A stretch of 64,000 bases of DNA from Syngnathus acus (Eukaryota; Chordata; Actinopteri; Syngnathiformes; Syngnathidae): NCBI RefSeq assembly GCF_901709675.1, contig NC_051095.1, forward strand, positions 14,647,456 to 14,711,455, read 5' to 3'. Shown piece after piece: positions 56,922 through 64,000 of this stretch. Numbering within the stretch: the stretch's first letter is position 1; each line of letters starts with the position of its first letter. The notes under the pieces are model-generated. The model was not told where the DNA came from. It ran no database searches and was given only the letters and a program-made list of their open reading frames with translations. Made by a program: the position numbers and the translations under genes.

Positions 56922-58498
56922 GTAAGATGCATTTTACTTTATGTCATCAACTTCTGTATCGTTAGATGCAAAACAGAATCAAGCAATGAAGAGAAATGCT
57001 GTTTTAATGAAAATTTGTAGGGAGGACATCAGCAACACACGAACCACCTGTAAAGTGTCAGGTATTTTAAAACACTATTTGGATATTTGTTTAATTTCAG
57101 CTCTCTGTCACTTTAATGTCCTCTGAGTCCAATGAAGAGTATGTCTGTGTACGTACATATGTATCTAACAACAAACTGAATCCATGTTTGCAGTACATGT
57201 TTGAAAGGAATACCATTGTCACTACATTTGGTAAATGGTGTCAAGATGAAAGTGAGATGAAATCCCGCTTCCATTACAGAAAAATCACGCAGGTTGCATC
57301 AAAGCATGACTACATAAGTACTGTGCAGTGTCACGTTGTAGTCATGAAATCTTGTGGAGCTTTTGCTGGTGAAATTTCAGCCCGTTGCATTTATCTAATT
57401 TTTGATCACACTCTTAACGTCTTCGTCTAATGGCAGAAGCTCACCAGAATGCCTGCAGCAAGATGCGGACCCCATGGCAATGTAATCGGGATAAACTCTT
57501 GTCCTGGCAATTTATCTTCCAAAATCCAATCCAATCATACTTGATGGAGAACATTTTCACTCGGCTGCTTTCCCCACAATATTCCCAAGGTGCCAGAAAA
57601 AGCGTATTTGCCCAAACTAAAAGGAAAACAAATCAATAAGGTGACATCCAAAATGTGTGATACATTGTAAGCACACTTGGAGGGAAAATAATTGAAACTA
57701 TATGACGGTTCGAGGCTCGCTCATACATGTTGAACGTATTTTAAAGGCCATTTCTGAGGAGGTTCACATATAATGCCCTTCACTGTCGACAGTATCATTC
57801 CTCTTTAAATTCACATAAAGATGCAAAAGTCACCTCAAAGCTCAAATTAAATCAGGTTCATTTTTCACTTCCAGTGTCGACAGTGTTGTCCACGTTCCCT
57901 CCTTTCAACATATCACCTTTGAGAAATTTCCTTTGTCCTTGTTAAATGTTTCATGCTGCAGGTAGAGCAGTCATTATTTCCACTTTAATAAGCTGTGATC
58001 GTCCTCACAAGGCACCAAAATGTGTTGATGGCAGAGAACCCCAGGTTTTGCCTTAATGGGGTCTTTGGGGAAAGACTACCTCTCTGTCCTCCTCATCAAC
58101 GGGGCGACATGGAGCCAATTTGAGGAGAAACACCAGTCTGTTCCACCTGATGGACAGGTGCTTCTCGCATTCAGCGAAAACACAACCCCACGCAAACCTC
58201 TGTGAAGGCCATTCCAAAGGTGAAGCAATGGATTCACAACCAGACAGACAGATGGATGGATGGTCTGAGACATTTTGCCAGATGGTTCTAGTGCAAGATT
58301 GTAGTGGTCAGCACCTTGTTTGGTAGCCAGGGTAGGGGGGTACGGGCGTGGAGCAAAAGCCATCATTTGACAGTTAATGGCTAACATGAAGTGACTATAG
58401 TGACTTTGGGGGATATATAAACTCAGAGTTCAGTGTTTACATCCTCAGAGTTAAGTATGCAATGGTTTTCAAAGACCTTTTCTAGCGTCCCTTTAGAC

Positions 58499-58771
58499 CA
58501 GTGGTTCTTAACCTTTTTCCTTGTTCACACCCCATTCAATTCACCAACCATAATAATAATTGGTTTACTTTACAGCTGTAAGTCTTAATTAGCATTATCC
58601 CTAATGCCAATTAACACAATGACTTCTTGATTTCCAGAGTTTTTCACTTTTTTCGGTTACCCGACCATTATCCCCGAAAAATTTTAAATTTCCCCCAGGG
58701 TATCCTCGCACCCCCTAGGAACCATTCCCGCACCCCTAGGGGGTGTGAGCACCCCCGGTTAAGAACCACTG
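58499..58771. mobile_element. Short hAT MITE with perfect 8-bp duplication (273 bp)
   Basis: Terminal repeats CAGTGGTTCTTAACC and GGTTAAGAACCACTG are perfect over 15 bp. The duplication CTTTAGAC is exact at 58491-58498 and 58772-58779. The internal part is rich in CACCCC/GGGGTG words near both ends and has no frame. It is related by its ends to the element at 139-514. Confidence 0.95.
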
Positions 58772-59168
58772 CTTTAGACCTAAGATAAGTGAGAGTGTGT
58801 TCATGTTCACACTTTATTTTTATGAGCAAAAAACCAGGCAAACTGAGACTGTTTTAAGGCGAAAATTCCCGTGTGTTTCAGGTCTGTTCATCTGAAATAT
58901 GAACACAGTGCAAATGAAAGACATCTGAACACACCAAAACCAGAAATACAAGATGGGCCTGCAGTAAAAGGTTAACATTTGAAGCTGACTTTGGCGTTAT
59001 TCAGTTGATCTTAACAACTCGAATCTGCTCTTTTGGGCACTAGAATCAGTTGAAAAGAAACCGTCCAAAGAAAAGTTCCAGTTTATACAAAATTGAGTTT
59101 CACTACATCCTCCCAAATTCATGAAGAATGTCTAACCATGCAGCCATTCTATTTTATTTAGGTAAATA

Positions 59169-59552
59169 CAGTGGGGGGGAAAAGTATTTAGTCACCCACC
59201 AATTGTGCAAGTTCTCCCACTCTCGAGGAGATCTGCATGGAGGAATGGGCCAAAATACCAGCAACGGTGTGTGAAAACCTTGTGAAGACTTACAGAAAAC
59301 GTTTGACCTCTGTTATTGCCAACAAAGAGTATATAACGAAGTATTAATATGAACTTTTGTTATTGACCAAATACTTGTTTTCCACCATAATTCGCAAATA
59401 AATTCCTTAAAAATCAGATAATGTGATTTTCCGGATGTTTTTATTCCCCTTTGTTGACGTGTACTTCTGATGAAAATTACAGGCATCTCTCATCTTGTAA
59501 GTAGGAGAACTTGCACAATTGGTAGCTGACTAAATAATTTTTTGCCCCACTG
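59169..59552 (+). mobile_element. Internally deleted Tc1-like element (384 bp)
   Basis: The ends CAGTGGGGGGGAAAAGTATT...CACCAATTGTGCAAGTTCTC and their inverse (GAGAACTTGCACAATTGG...CCCCACTG) are classic fish Tc1-like terminal repeats. TA lies on each side (59167-59168, 59553-59554). Most of the transposase gene is deleted and only its last 40 codons remain. Confidence 0.95.
59225..59347 (+). pseudogene. Tc1 transposase C-terminal remnant
   Basis: Forty codons begin [20 protein letters not shown], continue through [14 protein letters not shown] and end with a stop at 59345. This is the extreme C-terminus of Tc1-family transposases, after the catalytic DDE region, which normally spans about 340 residues. 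The DNA-binding and catalytic parts are deleted, so no activity is possible. It sits directly next to the left terminal repeat, showing that the deletion removed everything between the repeat and the last part of the gene. Confidence 0.85.
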
Positions 59553-60308
59553 TAGATGCTCAAATTCACAAATCATTTACAACAAATTTGCCATGTTCAT
59601 GTAATATTTGTTGGTACTTTTGGTCATTCCTTTTGGCTGTGTGATCAGAATGCAATATGTCTGCCTCTGCATGAGACAAAAGAGAGCATAAATCAGTTCA
59701 GACAGCTGATGTCACGACACTCTCGGCAAACATTTGCTTACAATGAGCAGCCTTAGAGTGTCCAACCAAGGGGCAAATGTCTTTTTGTTGAAAAAATACA
59801 AACCGCAATGTCCTTCCATTCGCCACGCAAACGCTGGCGGGCTGAAACTCACTACCAGCTCAAACTCATCTCAGAAGCTAGCTTCTCCCATTCTATTTCA
59901 AACAGGACAGTGGTGCTGACCACCTACGTATAATGTTTCCCAAATTGCAAAACACGAGATACAACTCCTCACTTTGTATAATATAAACAGTGAGCTACAA
60001 TTAAATTCAGTTACAATAAAAACTGGTAATGATATTAAGGTGGAACATTGGTCAACATAAAAATACAATTCTACTTTACAATAAAATTACTGGAGTTGGA
60101 TACAATGGTCTGAAAAAAACCACACATTGGGAAAAAGTAAATTTTAGCATTTTCTATGGTATAGGAAATTCTTTAGGACCACAAGACTACACACTGGACT
60201 GCTTGCCGGACAATCATAGATCACAGGCAAAAAGCAAATCCATATAATCAAAAGAATCTTACCACAGTGTAGTCAGAATATGAATATGGATGAATAATGG
60301 TAAAAATT

Positions 60309-60358
60309 ACTGATCAGTAAGATAATTTACCACGTGGTAAATTATCTTACTGATCAGT
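60309..60358. repeat. Perfect 50-bp palindrome centred on CACGTG
   Basis: The first half ACTGATCAGTAAGATAATTT plus ACCAC is exactly complementary to the second half GTGGT plus AAATTATCTTACTGATCAGT, with no mismatch and no spacer. Pairing stops immediately outside (T at 60308, C at 60359). The centre CACGTG is a palindromic E-box. ACTGATCAGT at each end is itself a palindrome. No target duplication is evident. Confidence 0.95.
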
Positions 60359-63300
60359 CCAGATCACAACAGCAGCTCACCAAGACATCGCATTATGTTC
60401 GCACAGCATTGTACGTATGTCGAAACCCAGGCTGGTAATTTGCTTGGTGTGTTCTATCTCAATATGACAGGAGAACCACCTGGGACCTTCCTTTAATTAC
60501 CTGTAAACATATGTTGTTACACAAGCTTTGGGAAGATTCCGCCATCTTCCCTGTGCCAGTGTGCGTTGGTGTGTACGCGTGTCGGGCTTGTGCAGTCTCC
60601 ATTGCGTCAGTGTGCGTTGTGTTTGCATTCTCTTTTGGCTTATGGCAAATTTTCTGTTTGCTATGTGCTCATTATTGTTCTGGGCCGCAAGTCTCGCTAG
60701 GGGATTTCGCCTGCTTGTAAATCCATTCTCTGTTATTACGGGTTTACAGCATCACCCTTTGAAAATTAAGACTGAGAAAAATGAGAATTGAGTGAGGAAA
60801 ATGCTTTAGAAAATGAACCAATGCAAGGTTAATGCCACAGCTGCCCAAGGTAAATTCTGTAATGGTATTACACTAGCATCAAGAAGCTGTTTCACTGAAA
60901 TGAATCTTATCTGATAACGACATGTATTGGGTTAAAAAAGTCAGCACAACTGGTAAACATACATTCCAAAACATGCCCCTGCCACTCACTCAATGTGTGC
61001 TGTGAAAAGTCTCCAGCATATCTCCAACCATAGTGACGACAATAAAAAAGGAATGGATAGACTCACTGCTATCCTTTATTTCAGACTACAAAACAAATTG
61101 TTCATTAGCAGTGAACTGCCTCGAAATTGGTTGCAAAAAGGTGCATTCAGTTTTAAAATCATTCCAAATGTGTAAACTCACTTGTATTAAAATAGTCCAC
61201 ATTAAAGCACTTAACGGTGCTGGATAGTTTCTTCCCGTTTTCATTTCAGGTGTAAATAAGGGAAAAAAATGTTATAAATAATCAATTTGTTAAGCACGTA
61301 ATGTGTGAGGTCACATATTATAAATCAAGATTTTCATATGAGATGTGATCCTGTTATTTTTATTTCATGAATCACTTTGAAGGGGATTATCTGCAAACGG
61401 ACAGCCGGGCTAGGAATAATTGCAGACCTCATTGGCGCTGCCAGGTTGTATGACCAAAAAAAAAAAAAAACTTCAGGATTACACAAATGTGAGGCAACTG
61501 CACCATTAAATATATCAAATGAAAATTGCATTCCTCATCCTGTTCCAAGGTAATTGCTAGTTTGTCCCAGATGGTTTCGTAAAGGCCTCACTGTCGGGAT
61601 CGCCTGGTGCAATGAGTATTGCTTCTCCACCTGTCACACATACTGGTATATCTACCTGTCTTTCAAGGTTTGGACCCATCAACACCCCCCGACCTGTTTC
61701 TTTTATTTATTTATTTTTTGTAAGTTGTGTCCCTCTCTGACCCCTTAGTGTCCAAATGTCAACATGTAACCGGTGCTGAGAGACGTTATTTGACGTGATT
61801 CGGGCAATGCGTATTTTTGCCGTGTTTGTTTACCAAGTGTTACAGAATTCATTCACATTCATGACGGGTCATGTGGAAATTATGTGTTCTCTCTGGGGAT
61901 AGCCATTGTGATATTTTGCTAACAATAGAGCAAATTTTGCAGTAATTGAAAAGAGCAAATTATGCAATAAAATAAAACATTATATAACTGGAAACAAATA
62001 TAAAACGTCCGATTGTGTTCAAAGTTCAGTTTAAAGTCCAAATCATAAATACAATTTGCTCCTTGGGCCAAAAATTACAAAATTACACTAGGAATGCAGC
62101 AAGTGAATCTTGCAGTATTGAAGTAGCCACACACAGTTTTGCTTTTCAATGTGTTTATGTGAGGCGCGATTTGCAAATACTGCCTCACAAACTACAATGC
62201 AAAACCGCTTAATTTGATCCTTGAACTCAATCGCTATCTGTCCAGGATCTGGAGAAATTAAGTTCCAGGGTGTCTTCTGGACCCTTGCAAAGGAACTGCA
62301 TCCATAAAATTGATGGATGGAACACAAGGGAGCATTTGGTAGGATAAGGCGTTTTAACAAAAACCACTCGTCTGTTTGCTTCTGAGTCTGATTAAACACA
62401 TAAAGCTAAATTGTTCATTAGCAGGCAAATGTCCACTCATATTTCACCCCGAACACCACACTTCCTTCCTAGATGATGCATTAGCCTTTTACACCGGGAA
62501 GTCAGGATGACTTCGGGAGAGGGGGGAGTGCAAGCAGGGAAAAACAAAGGGAGTTTGTTTTAAATTGTTGCCAGTGGAGTGCCTGAGGTGGGAATGCTTG
62601 ATTGTTGGTGGCTGCAACAGCAGAGCGTGACAGAACTGCAAAGCCCACCGTCAGGTATTTATTGTGCCGCACAGCTGGGATGTGTTTTTTTTTTACCCTG
62701 CCTTCCCTGAAAGCATAATTTACGCCTTAAAATTGATGCATCTTAATTAGCACCCCTTCATTTTGCTCAGATCGTAGTATGTTGTATGTACAGCGTGTTG
62801 GAGGCGGTAGAGTGGTTGATAAACACAAAAGCTCTGTTTTCTCTCTCCTCCTCATCTTACCACTTCCACAGCCAACCAAGACTCCACTGCTCTGTTGTAC
62901 AATTTACAATGTGATTGAGCTTTCACATTCACTTTCACTCGCCCGGTAAGTCAGCGGCGCTTGTCTCTGCGGACACCAGCACATTACCAAACAGGCTGCA
63001 CACAAAAAATCGGCACACTGGAAATGCGCCATTGAGCTTCTCCTTCTCTGAGAAATGTGTGGTGGGGTGGCAATGCAGACATTTTTAAGTCCAAATGGAT
63101 GATTAAATCTCTATCCTGAAAATAGGCCAATTAGTCACCTCACTCAATATGCAAGAAGAGAAGCGGCATCTAAATCATCACCGCAGGTCTCTGTCTGGTA
63201 CTCAATCTGACACCTCATGAAAAATAACCACAGCTCATTAGCCTGTTAATGTGAGAAAAATTGTTGCAGCTCCAAAGACTAGAATTTTAATGACATGTAG

Positions 63301-64000
63301 AAGTATTACTACCACACTGAAACAAAAAGTTGATCACACTTTTTTTTTTAAGTCATTATTTTGAAACCAAAGAAATAGGAATAAGTAAACCAGATGTACA
63401 GTACGTGTTATTGCAACAATGATCTATTCTAAGCATGCTTTGGTCTGGATGATTGGATGTTTACAATGCTTAATGAGGCGGAGGAAAAATTAACTTACAC
63501 TTTTACAATAAGGGAAGAGCGTGAAAATGAGATGAAAATTTGAAATTTAAGCATCGTCCCTGCAGATTTATGTAGATTTAGATTGGACACATTGAGCACA
63601 GCATAAACTTGATGATTCCCAATGTGTCCTTAAAAAGTCATGAATACTGGACTTTACCTCTGCAAAGAGCGATAGATATGAATCCTAATGTTTGTGTGTA
63701 ACTAAGCATATTTTTATTGCTGCACATAATCTCCAACGTTGTTATTCCAATGCTAATGTTGGCACTGCCCTCAAATGGCCAAAGATGAGCAACTGCAGTT
63801 TGAATTAAAACAAAAACAACTCTTATTTTGTTCATTCCGTTGAATGTTAGACAATCACGTTGGCTGTTTTTCTGTTGTGAAAAATGACGAAGCGCACCGC
63901 ACTCTTCAGTTGCACAAGAGGTCTCTGACTCCTCTGAGCATGGAGCATCCTCTGGGCTTTTGTCTCTTGCTGAGATAATTTGGGGCTCATTAGCTGCCTG

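Larger units (their letters stand above)
56922..64000 (+). other. Intron 2 (incomplete) of the tnmd-like gene
   Basis: I looked for an exon encoding the expected juxtamembrane and BRICHOS start, and saw none with proper splice sites before 64000. Frames at 57116-57430 (104 codons) and 57430-57639 just downstream of exon 2 have no domain. The region contains the hAT, Tc1 and palindrome features listed separately. The remaining sequence (59560-60300, 60360-64000) holds nothing I recognise beyond short homopolymer runs. Confidence 0.4.

Noticed and set aside
57116-57639. Frames just after exon 2 as a possible tnmd exon 3
   Set aside because: They lack a plausible acceptor, BRICHOS-like residues and the expected juxtamembrane sequence.
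60190-60240. Further V-SINE fragment (ATCACAGGCAAAAAGC)
   Set aside because: The match is only about 20 bp, too short to support.

Overview
The window looks like nuclear DNA from a teleost fish, probably a percomorph. It is AT-leaning and intron/desert-like, dense in tetranucleotide and CA microsatellites, and rich in repeat types familiar from fish: hAT, Tc1/mariner and PIF/Harbinger non-autonomous elements, V-SINE/L2-type retroposon tails and LINE remnants. There are no operons, bacterial-type genes, CRISPR arrays or rRNA genes. The species cannot be named from the sequence alone.

Positions 1-52,000 form a gene desert. I find no protein-coding gene there that I would defend; the open frames are short, and the longest ones lie in microsatellites or on both strands at once. 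Several mobile elements have readable boundaries. These are hAT elements with 8-bp duplications (139-514, 12300-13135), a PIF/Harbinger-like inverted dimer with TAA duplications (2546-3173), two TA-flanked elements (44383-45221, 49527-49938), and two young 5'-truncated retroposons with exact 24- and 33-bp duplications (10930-11029, 48297-48396). Decayed LINE coding remnants lie at 5985-6345 and 35288-35655. The most striking structure is a 2.66-kb palindrome at 22416-25073. Its arms of about 0.7 kb carry a tRNA-like module, and its core is six near-identical 235-bp tandem units, each able to fold back on itself.

The only credible gene starts at 52,793. A 16-codon first coding exon ends in a GT donor. 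A second exon of 45 codons (56787-56921) is bounded by AG and GT and keeps phase 0. Together they encode the start of a single-pass type II membrane protein: a short lysine/arginine-rich cytoplasmic tail, then one transmembrane helix, then a Trp-Ser-Pro stretch. Length, phase and residue pattern fit the first two exons of tenomodulin (tnmd), a BRICHOS-family protein of tendon. The extracellular exons were not found and should lie beyond 64,000.

Intron 1 (52841-56786) and the sequence after exon 2 (56922-64000) contain another hAT element with a perfect 8-bp duplication (58499-58771), an internally deleted Tc1 element that keeps the last 40 codons of its transposase (59169-59552), and a perfect, spacer-free 50-bp palindrome centred on CACGTG (60309-60358). 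I see no evidence of a new multi-gene system. The items most worth a second look are the giant palindrome, the 50-bp palindrome and the candidate tnmd start.
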